Source of the DNA: Cryptomeria japonica
Taxonomy: Eukaryota > Streptophyta > Pinopsida > Cupressales > Cupressaceae
Assembly (NCBI RefSeq): GCF_030272615.1
Contig: NC_081413.1
Location: 16,936,285-17,000,284 of the forward strand
DNA: 64,000 nt
Direction: 5' to 3'
In this document: piece after piece, positions 46,006 through 56,576 of the stretch
How the letters are laid out: every line of letters begins with the position of its first letter
Position numbering within the stretch: position 1 is the first letter of the stretch
Made by a program: the position numbers and the translations under genes
The notes under the pieces: model-generated
What the model was told of the DNA's origin: nothing
The model's input: only the letters and a program-made list of their open reading frames with translations
Database searches by the model: none

Positions 46006-46080
46006 CGTTGGTCCGTAGTCATCTGGCCGCTGAAATCATCGGATTCGCTCTAATCGATGCTTTGTTATGGGTACTGGCAT

Positions 46081-46481
46081 CCTGACTGCTCCTTGCTCTT
46101 CCAGAAAGTCACTATCAGAGCTATAATTTCACTATGGTTGCGGATACAAATGAGCTTATTTTCACCCCTTTCTCCCCATATAAACCCTTCGTCGTACCCC
46201 TAATTTTTCCCCACTCACTGTCGTGGTCTCCATGAACTTCCCGAGCCTCCCATTTCTCTATTTTATCTCCGATCTCTTCTATTTTTCACTAGCATGGCTA
46301 ACTTCTTCTCTTCTATCACTCCGCCAATTTTCATTCTTTTTCGAGAGATCACCTGATTTTTCAAAAAAAATCTGGCCATCTCTCAAGGGGGCATACCACC
46401 CATTAAATCAACATTTTATGAGGCATTTCTTCACACCTATTTTTCTTTCTTTGAAACGACACGATAAACCGCACCATCTAA
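46081..46481 (-). promoter_or_regulatory. Presumed promoter region of the antisense PMD gene
   Basis: Between the predicted start at 46080 and the 3' LTR lie 400 bp. On the minus strand GGTTTATATGGGG at about 46177-46190 could serve as a TATA element, some 100 bp upstream of the ATG. No other site is clear, and the polypurine tract expected next to the LTR is not obvious. Confidence 0.35.
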
Positions 46482-47939
46482 TGTAGTCACATAAATCTGT
46501 CCATTTTAATTAAATAAATATTTCATATTTATTTGATTAAAAATCCACTAGCCATCAATTAATTAAATTAATATTTAATTAATTCATCTTCAAACATTCT
46601 ACTATTAATTAAATAAATTATTCAATTTATTTTAATTCATTCATTAAACCAAATTCACAGTCAATTAAATGAATAAATCATATTTATTTCATTTAATCCC
46701 CTTTTCCTCTTTTAAATAAATTAAATAAAACATTTATTTAAATCATAAATCCCCCCCACTTGCATTTTCCTACAAATGCAACTTGCACACATTTATTGAA
46801 ATAAATTAATTTTATTTTAATTAAAATCCTATTTTCCCTCTCCCACCAAATCCACTTGCACTCCTAAGCCCCCTTCTAGATTCTTCTAAACCCTTCCTTA
46901 TTAACCTAATCCATCCCCTAATTATTGTCACATTCCTAAGCAACTTGGAGTCACTTCTCAAAGACTTCAAAGTCTTTGAAAATCAATAAATGTTTTGCGT
47001 TCAACAATTTAACCTCCAAAGTCTTCCAAACCATTAATGGCTCTTACATGGCCATTAATGGCTCTTACATAACCATTTATGGTTAATTCAACTTGCACTC
47101 ATGTGTCTCCTCAAGCATTTATTGTTTTGACCATAGTTATCCCTTATACCTTTACACAAGAATTTATCTATTGGATAAAAGCTTTATTCTTTGAATAAAG
47201 AATTTATTCATTCAACCTAACCTTGATCTTAACTCCCAAGTTAACCCTCAGGTCATGTCAAGCATTTAATGCTTATTCCCTCTCCTCTCAACCCTTCTCA
47301 TGTTGACACTTGTCATCCTAGGATTGGGTTGAAAGCCATCACATGGATTGAATATCATTCAATCCTAACCCTTGTTGAGATTGCTCAATCTCAACCATCC
47401 ATTGCTCCATTTTACCTATAAATAGAGCTCTCATTCCTCATTTTCAAATCCTCAAGCATTTAGCATTCATAGTCATAATCCTAAAAAAACTTGTATGCAT
47501 CTAAGTTATAGAGAATTTTAGAGAGCATTTAGCATAAATCACTAATATCTTGTTATTTTGACTTAAAATAAATCATTTTAGCATCATAGCATCTAATATT
47601 AGCTTTTATTCACATTTGCATAGCATTTTAGAGCAAACATTTCAATCTTGAACCTCCATAAGAATCCATAGTGCAAAAAGCTGTTGAGAGCTACACTAGT
47701 TTGGAACTTGGAGAGGAGAGGAATAAAGGATAAGGAGCTAAGAGCATGTTAGGAGGCATTTGGAGATGTCTCATTATATTTACTTTCCTAGTTAAATATT
47801 TCTTCATGTTTTTGGTGTCTCTTTTGATATGCCTGCTTAGATTAGTTTTTGGTTGATTAACACTAACAGTTTGTTGTGTTTTTGTGTGTTATAGGACCAC
47901 AGGCTTTTGTCTAACCTTCCCTCCTTTTGCAAAGTATCA
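46482..47939 (+). repeat. Tat-A 3' LTR
   Basis: Partner of 26846-28329. The TATA box is at 47417-47425. Relative to the 5' LTR it lacks an 18-bp piece of the TTAATT-rich part near 46605 and has scattered substitutions. GTAAT follows directly. Confidence 0.93.
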
Positions 47940-47944
47940 GTAAT
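47940..47944. repeat. Target site duplication of Tat-A, right copy (GTAAT)
   Basis: Identical to 26841-26845. It directly follows the 3' LTR. Confidence 0.92.
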
Positions 47945-47982
47945 TATATACATATAGATACATGCACACACACACACACATG

Positions 47983-48013
<31 letters not shown>

Positions 48014-48187
48014 ATGTGTGTGTGTGTTATGTATATGTATATCTATACATGTGTGTGTATGTATATATATATTTGTGTGTGTGTGTATACACATATATGT
48101 ATATATATGGTTGTGTGTGTATACATATGTATATATACATACATATATATGCATATACGTATATATGTGTGTGTGTACATACATATG
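47945..48187. repeat. Compound TA/CA/TATG microsatellite, left part
   Basis: Mixed (CA)n, (TATG)n, (TG)n and (TA)n tracts start right after the Tat-A target duplication and end at element C. Open frames on both strands here are artefacts of the repeat. Confidence 0.9.
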
Positions 48188-49346
48188 TGTAGTGTTATAA
48201 AATTGCAACCCTGTCAATTTTAACCATATTTGAAGTCCTCACCTTGGCGACGACATCCTCCTTCCTAGTCGAGACCCCTTTCTGCACCTTCACCTTGGGT
48301 TCTTCCTTACTCAGGACCTGTTCTTGCCTCCAGACCCTGTCTAGGCCCCAAAATAGGGTAGGACAAGGGCGTGGCGCCCCTGTCCCCACCTCTTAGGGTG
48401 TCCCTATGATGGGCCTTCCCGATCCCCTAAGCATAATTTGAACTTTGAGGTTTGCAATTCTTCTTTGTTGGCCTTTGGTGATTGAGAATTAATCCATGAG
48501 GCAGGTATAAAAGGAGATTCAATTCCCTCATTTTGGGGGGGATATAGATGAGCAAGATAAGGATAGTAAGCGAAATTCAAGCGAAGGGTATTCATTATCA
48601 AGCATTCAAGTCTTCTTCATTCATCCATTGGAGCAATATTACAACATTCATTTGCAAGCATGTGTGTGTGTTATGGTTTTGTCATGTTACATGCCATTTC
48701 ATGTGACACTTGTGGTTACATTCAAGAAGCAAAGAAATCATCATCGACAAATTGCAGATCTACAAGGTAAACAATTCTATTATTTGCATTTCAGCATTTG
48801 CAATTACTTTCGTTCAAGGTCGATTCCTCAACTGGGGTTTGACTAAGGCAAACTCCCATCCACAACCCTACTCCCCTTCTTTTCTATGTGTAGGTTGTAG
48901 GTGTGCAACTGTAATTGAAGGTTTGGGCTTCATTTGCAGAGACAGAAGAACCCTTTTCGTTTCATGCTTTTGTGGAGGACCATGTACACTGTCGCCACGG
49001 TCTTGACGACTTTTCTCCAAATTTGTAGGGCAGATCCGTATCAGTCTAATTAGCTTAGATCTTAAGTTACAACGAGATCCTGAACTGGTAGCTCCTCATT
49101 TCACTCATTTTCTCTCTTTTTTCCACATAGTCAACATGTCAACTTTGCTATTTACAAAAGAGGGCAAAACACACTTCAACCCTTGCTATCCACTTGGAAT
49201 TCACATCCTCACCTCCCTTGGATTTGGATCTAGTAGATTCAAGCCCCTCTTTTGAATGTAAAGTTTCCCCAAGGGAAAATCATCCTAGTGACTTCCTTTC
49301 TCTCTCCTAGGTGGGGAGTCACTAGGGTTCAATTTTCCACTTTACA
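48188..49346 (+). repeat. Element C 5' LTR
   Basis: TATA box TATAAAAGG at 48506-48514. A candidate primer site CGTGAACCCAACATC follows the LTR at about 49351. Confidence 0.85.
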
Positions 49347-50002
49347 TTTTCGTGAACCCAACATCTTACACATTAATTCTGATTTCTCATTATTAGATCT
49401 GATTAATTGCTATTTTAATTTCAAATTTTCATTTCCAAATTTGATCTATTTGCAAATTTTAGAGGTTAATGGCATAAGAACCCTAATTTTTCATTTTGAG
49501 AAAATTAAGCTTAAGAAGTGTAAAATTTTAATTACTTGTTTCAGATCTGATTTCTATTTCAAAATTGCAATTCAAATTTGTCTCTTTATTCTGAAAATTC
49601 AGTGGTTAAATCACAAAACCCTAATTTTTAAGATTCTTCTATTTTCGACCTTTGACTACACATTTGACCGATCTAGACATCTCCAAATTGGTTTTTTTTT
49701 TTGATTCCGCATTAAAATCATAATTTCTATCATCTCTGAAAATTTCAAAAAAAGTTGGTCAAACCGAGTGCACTTTTGCCACGGTCCTTGGCTTTTTTCC
49801 CGAAATTTTTGGGACACAGAATTGACTGTATTTTTCTGCTCAAATCCAGAAAATCAGCATACTTTATCAATTTTAACACCCTCTAAGGTCAAACACAAAT
49901 TCAAAATTCATCAAATTCACAATTTCAAATAATTTTCATAAACAGGTCCTAATTTTAGATCTTCTTTTCTAGCAAATTCCAATTTTAATTAAGAGAATTT
50001 CA
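49347..50002 (+). other. Element C leader
   Basis: It is T-rich sequence with no recognised domain. Its open frames are rich in Phe, Leu and Ile because of base composition. Confidence 0.5.
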
Positions 50003-51398
50003 ATGGCAATTTATAAATTGGATTTACTTGCTCTTTCGCATATGATTACATTGCTTTTTGCATATATTTACTACAATTCATTGTCAAATAAGAGTTTCTT
50101 TCATTTTCTATTCCTTCTCTTTATTCATAGCACTTGGTCATATTGTGTTGTTAAGATTTCCAAATTATTTTCTTTTCAATTAGATCTCAAAGCTTTCATG
50201 TATCATTTATGCTACATTATAGTGATGTTGTTAACAAAATGCATTTCCTTTGTTAATCACCTTAAAGCTTTTGTAGATACTAAACCTAGAGATCCTAACT
50301 TTTGTACCTCTCCTAGGGTATCTTGTGTGGATGAGATGAAACCTAATTCTTTAACCATTGATCTCTCTAAAATAGAGAAAGCATTGGAAAGTAACATGAA
50401 TCCATCTTCTTCTCATACACATACCCTTGAGCAAGGGGGGGAAAATAAAAACATCAACATTCTTACATCTTTAGATCCTCCTTATTCTCCTAAAACCTAT
50501 CTTCAACATCAAATTATATGTAGGGAGGATGTCTTTCCCCTCGCATAGAAATAACTAAAAATGAGCTTTTAGATGATGAAGATGTTCCTCCCAATCTTCC
50601 AAAAAGGATAAGCTTGGTAAAGGAAAGGAGATTGTCATTTCACATGATACTCCTTCTTCATCTACAAATCCTTTTCTTCCTCCTTACACATCAAATTTCA
50701 AAGAAATTCATGATCATGTTCCTCCATCTAGTCAATTGCAACATTCTTCTAGACGTGGCTTTCATATAATTACAAAACAAGGTTTTAAAGGACAAGGAAT
50801 TGGGAAATTTGATAAATGGAATTTGTGTCCCTATAAATCCTCCCACACAAACTACTACAAGAGGCCTAGGAAGTGGTACCCCTCTTTCTATGGACGAACT
50901 CCTTAGGATCCAAAAATTTAAATATTATCTCCAAAAACAACAAATGAAAAGAGACTGTAAGAATGATTCTTCTTCAAAGCGTTCTTTTTTTCATTTCACC
51001 AAACCCATGATCACAATGTTGATGATTGCTCTGATTTTCAAAAACCTATTCAAGATGGCATAGATAGTGGCAAAATTGGAATTTTGGATAATAAACCTTC
51101 TTCTCCTAACAAACCCTCTCCTTTATGTCAAGATGTTATTTACCATCCTAACAGATTATCTGCAAGAATATATTGGAGATTGAAATATGACAAGAACATT
51201 TCCTTTCCTCCTCAAAATAAAAACAAAAATCTTAAGCAAGTGAAAGGTATTGAATACTGCATTTTTTATGATTTATATTCACATTCTCTTGGAAAATGTT
51301 ATGCATTTAAGAAATTTGTTCAACTGCAATATGATCTTGCACAAATTTGTCTCACAATAGATCTAGATGTATTTCTTGGTAAAAACATAGTGCCTTAG
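50003..51398 (+). pseudogene. Element C gag-like protein with G-patch and zinc-knuckle-like motif
   Basis: The coding traces lie in three frames. The first part has a hydrophobic start and then DPNFCTSPRVSCVDEMKPNS and an acidic Ser-rich segment. A G-patch lies at about 50755-50880 (GFHIITKQGFKGQGIGKF, then PINPPTQTTTRGLGSG), with the Gly spacing and final G-x-G of the family. At 51245-51320 YCIFYDLYSHSLGKCYAFKK has the spacing of the Tat gag knuckle C-x-F-H-x5-H-x4-C, with His replaced by Tyr. Frameshifts near 50545 and 50800-51070 break it. No protease or polymerase follows. Confidence 0.65.
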
Positions 51399-53655
51399 CA
51401 CTTCTTTTCCCTTCATGTTGCTCTTCACCCTATGACATAACTAGCCCATTTAACGAAAACTCAATTTTACATACTTTGGGGCAGCAACATGGAGTCTATT
51501 TTCCTTCTTCTTTCTATCCACTTGCATTTGTCTTTGTGCATTATTCATTATTAGATCTCTTTTCTAGCATAAGAATCATTCCTATGTGAGCATATAATTG
51601 TTCTTGGGTTTCTTTGTTGAAGAGAAGCTTCTTTAATGGATAGTGCCCTTCTTCTCTTTCTTTCATTCTCTTGGAAAAGTTATCTTTTCTATGGTTGCGA
51701 TTATTCTCAAGCACGATATGCCTCCTTGCATGGAATGATCTCTTGAGAAGTGCATAGTCCTTACTTTAGAGAATTTGTTCCATTAGGAAGGCATATCACT
51801 TGAAAATAAACACCATTGGAAAATGTACACCCCTTTTTCCCCTTGTCTTTGTTACTTGGGGGGCAATGATTTTCATTCCTATCTCTTTCTCTTTATCTCA
51901 TCACTATTTTCTTTAGGGGCTGCATTTTTCATATGGCCTTATCATTTCTTACAATGGTATCCTTTCATGATAAATCCCCCTTCGGGAATATGTGATGCTT
52001 TATCTCTCTTCCTTTCGAAGATTGTCACTTCCTAAGACATGTATTTTACATATATTAATATCTTTTCTTGCATGCATTCATGAAAGTACATTGCACATTT
52101 GCTTATGTTTAATCTCTCTCCAAAATATTGTGTAAGTTCTTCTCATTGTCCCTACACTTGGGGGGAAATGATCTCTCTATCTCTTTCTCTAGGGATCCAC
52201 TTTTCCCTATTTTGTGGATGATGTGAGTTATATTACTTGATGTCATTCCTTGTGCACAGTTGTTAGGTGTTGGCTCAAGGATTCTCTCTTATACAAGAGG
52301 TGTAAGTCCTTGACTACAACCTCTTTCACACTTGGTAATGTACATCTATGATAAATTCACCAATCCCTCTGGGGGCTAAAAGTGAGTCATCCCTCATCAA
52401 GAATCCCTTTCACCTAGGAATAGGAGGAAGGATTGCATTCTTGTTCTCTCCTTTGCTTTGTTCTAGAAGATGTTATATTTGTCTAAGACAAACTCCCCTT
52501 GGGGGTAGATGTCTTTTGAACAAATATCTCTTCTCCTCCAAGGATTACCTTTACACTTACAACAAGATATCTCTTTTCAACTATCATATCCTTGCTTGAA
52601 GACTATTCCCTCTCTTGTTTGGATTTATGGCATTATTGCATTGTAGATATATTCTTTGTGATGAAGGTAGGTATCCTTGTTCTACTTTCCTTAAGATATC
52701 AACATTTACATGTGTTGACATCTTAAGGGGGGGGCACCCACACTACTCCTTTGTATTGAACTTCTCTCATGCATTGTACAATGGGTCATTCTCAGAACCA
52801 AAGCACAGACTCTTAGAGCGAGATGTCATCACTTTTTCCCTTGTATAGTGGGTCATTCTCGGAACCAGAGCACAGACTCTTAGAGCGAGATGACGTTGCT
52901 TTTTTTCCTTGTACAGTGGGTCATTCTTGGAACCAGAGCACAAACTCTTAGAGTGAGATATCACGCCTTTCTTGACAATTGTACTATACATTCTATATAG
53001 GTTGTAGCGTACTCAAGCATAGACTCCTATGAGGCACTTCGAACCTCACTTGCACAAATGCGCATGAGGTTGGGGGGAACTGACGGTGTTCTCACTCTCC
53101 TACCCTACATGGATCACCCAGACAAACTCTGGGGGCTAGATTTCTATGTCCTTCTCTCCATGGATCACCTAGTTTTAGGGGCGAGATGTCCATGGCTTCT
53201 CTCTTGTTCGGCTTTCTTCTCAAGGATCACCAAAGTGTGTATAAATGTCCTCTCTCTCCTTCCTCTCATGAACCCATAGTTTTCTATTGATGGTTCATGG
53301 ATGATGTCATATTTTCTCTTTTATGTGATCGCTTGTGTTAATGTGATGGTGTTGGTCTTTGTGTCCTGATTAGTTGTTGAGACATCTGAGTATCGAGGTC
53401 TCTTTGGCTAGTTGGTTTGTCATCTTGTTTCTTGTGTTTGTCATGTGTCTTTTGCACTTTGTTTTTGTTTTGTGTGCTCCTACATATGTTTGAGTGAGTT
53501 AAGATCCTAAGATTGGGGGCTTCTATTCCTCAAGATCAGTGACATATATTATACTCCTTTTGGTATTGCTTTGCATCTCTCATCTTTATCTCTATTTCTT
53601 CTACTTTACTGACAGTATTGGCGTAATTTGTACTCCTGCTAAAGTGGGGGCTAAA
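51399..53655 (+). other. Element C 3' region, noncoding
   Basis: 2.2 kb without pol motifs, rich in C/T tracts and CTTGGGGG words. It holds a three-unit tandem repeat (52775-52975) and ends with the polypurine tract. Confidence 0.65.
52775..52975 (+). repeat. Tandem repeat of about 68 bp, three units, in element C
   Basis: Each unit contains TTGTAYARTGGGTCATTCT, GGAACCARAGCACARACTC and TTAGAGYGAGAT. The units differ by a few substitutions, and a diverged fourth fragment may follow near 53015. Confidence 0.85.
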
Positions 53656-54832
53656 TTTAGTGTTATAAAATTGCAACCCTAGCAATTTTAACCATATTTG
53701 AAGTCCTCACCTTGCTGATGACATCCTCTTTCCTATCCCAGACCCCTTTCTGCACCTTTACCCTTGGGTTATTCCTTACTCAAGACCTATTCATGCCTCC
53801 AAACCCTATCCAGAGCCCAAAATAGGGCAGGACAGGGGTGTGGCACCCCTATCCCCACCTCTTAAGGTGGCCCTATGATGGGTCTTCTCGGTCCCCTCTG
53901 CATAATTTGACCTTCGAGGTTTGCAATTCTTCTTTGTCGGCCTTCGGTGATTGAGAATCAATCTCTAAGGCAGGTATAAAAGGAGATTCAATTCCCTCAT
54001 TTTGGGGGGGATATAGATGAGCAAGATAAGGATAGTAAGCGAAATTCAAGTGAAGGGTCTTCATTATCAAGCATTCAAGCATTCAAGCATTCAAGTCTTC
54101 TTCATCCATCCATTGGAGCAATATTACAACATTCATTTGCAAGCATGTGTGTGTGTGTGTTAGGCTTTTGTCATGTTACATGCCATTTCATGTGACACTT
54201 GTGGTTGCATTCAAGAAGCAAAGCAATCATCATCAACAAATTGCAGATCTACAAGGTATACAATTCCATTATTTACATTTCAGCATTTGCAATTACTTTA
54301 TTTCAAGGTTGATTCTTCAACCGGAGTTTGACTAGGGAAATCCCCATCCACAACCCTTCTCCCCTTCTTTTTTGTGTGTAGGTTGCAAGTGTGCAATTGT
54401 AATTGCAGGTTTGGGCTTCATTTCCAGAGACAAAAGAACCCTTTTCGTTTTACGGATTTTGTGGAGGACCATGTACACTGTCACCACGGTCCCAACGAAT
54501 TTTCTCCAAATTTGCAAGGCAGATCCGTATCAGTCTAATTAGCTCAAATCCGAAGTTACAACGCGATACCAAACTCGTAGCTCCTCATTTCACTCATTTT
54601 CTCTCTTTTTTCCACATAGTCAACAAGTCAACTTTCTTATTTACAAAAGAGGGCAAAACACACTTAAACCCTTGCAATCCACTTGGAATTCACATCCTCA
54701 CCTCCCTTGGATTTGGATCTAGTGGATTCAAGCCCCTCTTTTGAATGTAAAGTTTCCCCAAGTGAAAATCATCCTAGTGACTTCCTTTCTCTCTCCTAGG
54801 TGGGGAGTCACTAGGGTTCAATTTTCCACTTT

Positions 54833-54835
<3 letters not shown>
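53656..54835 (+). repeat. Element C 3' LTR
   Basis: Partner of 48188-49346, with the TATA box at 53975-53983. It contains a small CATTCAAG duplication near 54070 that is absent from the 5' copy. Confidence 0.85.
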
Positions 54836-54917
<82 letters not shown>

Positions 54918-55065
54918 GTATGTGTGTATGCATGTATGTATGTATACATACATACATACATGCATGCATACATACACACACACACATATATACACATATA
55001 TGTATATACATACATACATACATATGTGTGTGTGTATACATACATGTATGTACATACATACATAT

Positions 55066-55113
<48 letters not shown>

Positions 55114-55170
55114 GTGTGTGTGTGTGTAGATATACACATACACATACACATACACACACGTGTGTGTAAT
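54836..55170. repeat. Compound TA/TATG/CATA microsatellite, right part
   Basis: A long (TA)n run is followed by TATG/TACA tracts with dyad symmetry and a (TG)n run. It is the continuation of the tract at 47945-48187 beyond element C. All open frames here are artefacts. Confidence 0.9.
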
Positions 55171-55229
55171 AGTGGGTAAGTTTAAGGTAATGGGTCACAA
55201 ATTGGCGGAAGTCCACGCGTTGGAAAACA

Positions 55230-55350
55230 TGCTCTTAGAAACGGGGGCCCGTTTTTGCTTCAGGCCCCTGAGGCAAAAAATAACAGGGGCGCGAGGCGAA
55301 ACTAAACAGGCCCCCGTTTTCAAAATAGGGGCCCATTCTGTGGAAGTTGA
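55230..55350. repeat. GC-rich nested foldback
   Basis: The outer stem is GAAACGGGGGCC at about 55237 and GGCCCCCGTTTTC at about 55309. The inner near-perfect palindrome is TTTTTGCTTCAGG with CCTGAGGCAAAAA (about 55253-55280). A separate hairpin, TGTGGAA with TTCCACA, is at 55337-55358. GC content is far above the surrounding sequence. Confidence 0.65.
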
Positions 55351-55359
55351 TTCCACAAC

Positions 55360-56570
55360 CCACCACTTGCCTCGGGATTAGGTCTAGGATAGGACTAGGA
55401 TGGCCACACCTGAGATATGAACTAGCAAATTCAAATCTCCCTAAACGAAAGCACAAATATGCACTTATGAAATAGTTTAATTAGAGAATTTTTATACAAA
55501 ATTAAAACCTATTTCAGATTATACTGTCTAGATTCTAAATATGTAAAAAAAAATTAAAATTGATTATTTTAACTATTTTTCATTTAATTTATACTAAATC
55601 GAGTCCATAAACTTGAAATATTAACTAATTTTGTTAATTTAATACCTTTTTTATTTTAATGGATTTTGAAAAAAAAATTATATGTCATCAATCTACACAA
55701 AATTCTTTTCTATTTTTTTTTTAAAAAAAAATGTTAAGTTTATGTCAAATTATGTGGGCCGTACACATCAATTTTTTAAAAAGATAACTACGGTCATTAA
55801 AAAATTAATTTAAAATTTTAAAAAAAATAAATAAATAAAAATATGCTCATCAATCTTCAGTGTGTTACAAACCATTTCCCAAAATGGTTTGAGAAAATAA
55901 TTTTAATTGTGTCAAAAAGTGCGGGTCGTACACATACATGGTATGGTCCTGAAATAGACATTTTTAAAACATAGTTTTTAGAACTCCATTCAAAAAGTTA
56001 TTTTATCTTATGTGGGTATTAAAATAAATTACATATTTGTAAAGTAGACTCAAAGGGATATCTTTTATATTATTGACTTTTTTCAAGATTCAATCTCCAA
56101 GTGTTTCAAAATTTAAGCTCAAATGAGACGAAACCTGAAAAATCAGGGAAAATACTTCCACTTTTTGGCCAAAAAGTGGATTCAGCTTCTTGCACTGACC
56201 CTAGTCGGTTGAAAACTAGCATATTTTTAAAAAGGTGTCGACGTCAACAAATGGATACCTATTTTTTCTAAGATAATAGATAAAAAATCAAAGCCGCTAT
56301 GAGTCATTTTAACTCACGATGTCAACAAAAGCCCCTAAGAGCTAAGGGAACCGAATGGATATAAGAGATAAAGACTGATATCCATTTTGGAAAATATAAA
56401 TCGATCTTCCAATCAACTCTAACATAGGTTTGTTACTTGTTTGTCTTTGTTTTTTTCATATTTGCATTTGTTTTTAGTTTTTTTATTGCAAATTAGGTTT
56501 TTTAATATGAATTATAGTTTGTAGATTAAATTTTGTTAATTTTTTTAAATTTTGAACCTCAATCAGGTTT
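55360..56570. other. Unassigned AT-rich sequence with a 22-bp perfect palindrome
   Basis: No gene is recognised. A GGGYCGTACACAT word occurs twice (about 55757 and 55924). A perfect palindrome built from CCACTTTTTGG and its complement is at 56158-56179. Confidence 0.5.
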
Positions 56571-56576
56571 ACAAAC

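Larger units (their letters stand above)
43396..46080 (-). pseudogene. Antisense spliced gene for a plant mobile domain (PMD) protein in Tat-A
   Basis: Predicted exon 1 is 46080-46006 (ATG at 46080, MPVPITKHRLERI, 25 codons, phase 0). The intron runs 46005-45365 (GTATGT donor, TTGTGTAG acceptor). Exon 2 runs 45364-43396 and continues in phase. Exon 2 has strong PMD motifs: HPATQGLHDQLTKVEVD, CTFNLARGEMTVTLEDVWGI, PIRGELVTYDRAW, VLAHLYQELHEVVYRGRGS, LLHIWAWEHLPVTRP, HVERQLPGRVLRQFG. A basic and Gly-rich tail and a coiled coil follow, as in copy B, and the stop after SGI is conserved. PMD (MAIL1-type) domains occur in host genes and have been captured by transposons. The role inside the element is unknown. 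Stops (one TGA in exon 1, several in exon 2) and frameshifts inactivate this copy. Splicing is predicted from sequence only. Confidence 0.8.
26846..47939 (+). mobile_element. Tat-A: complete 21.1-kb Tat-lineage Ty3/gypsy element
   Basis: Two LTRs of 1484 and 1458 bp, both starting TGTAGTCACATAAATC and ending ATCA, bound the element. A perfect 5-bp target duplication, GTAAT, lies at 26841-26845 and 47940-47944. The order is LTR, 2.7-kb leader, gag, protease, G-patch, RT, RNase H, archaeal-type RNase H, integrase, long 3' region, antisense PMD gene, LTR. The second RNase H domain is the signature of the Tat lineage (Ogre, Retand, Grande relatives). Extra antisense genes are known there. The LTRs differ by scattered substitutions and an 18-bp indel, so the insertion is not recent. 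Stops throughout and a 2.4-kb insertion inactivate it. No clear polypurine tract precedes the 3' LTR, which is odd. Confidence 0.95.
48188..54835 (+). mobile_element. Element C: 6.6-kb non-autonomous gypsy-like LTR element
   Basis: LTRs at 48188-49346 and 53656-54835 share TAGTGTTATAAAATTGCAACCC at the start (first copy TGTAG, second TTTAG) and CACTTTACA at the end. Flanking 5-mers ATATG and ATATA are a probable target duplication in the microsatellite. A purine tract AAAGTGGGGG (53641-53650) precedes the 3' LTR. The interior encodes a zinc-knuckle and G-patch protein but has no RT, RNase H or integrase. The LTR start TGTAGT and the primer-site region resemble Tat-A, so a Tat element may have mobilised it. 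That is inference. Confidence 0.85.

Noticed and set aside
47927-48223. Overlapping open frames on both strands rich in Tyr, His, Ile and Val
   Set aside because: They are translations of TA/CA/TATG microsatellite sequence, open in nearly all frames, with no start context or homology.
50003-50250. Hydrophobic N-terminal region of element C as an envelope-like membrane protein
   Set aside because: The T-rich base composition gives Phe, Leu and Ile in any frame. No signal peptide or fusion features are seen.
54741-55216. Long open frames of 90-140 codons on both strands
   Set aside because: Same microsatellite artefact. They are periodic repeats of two to four residues.
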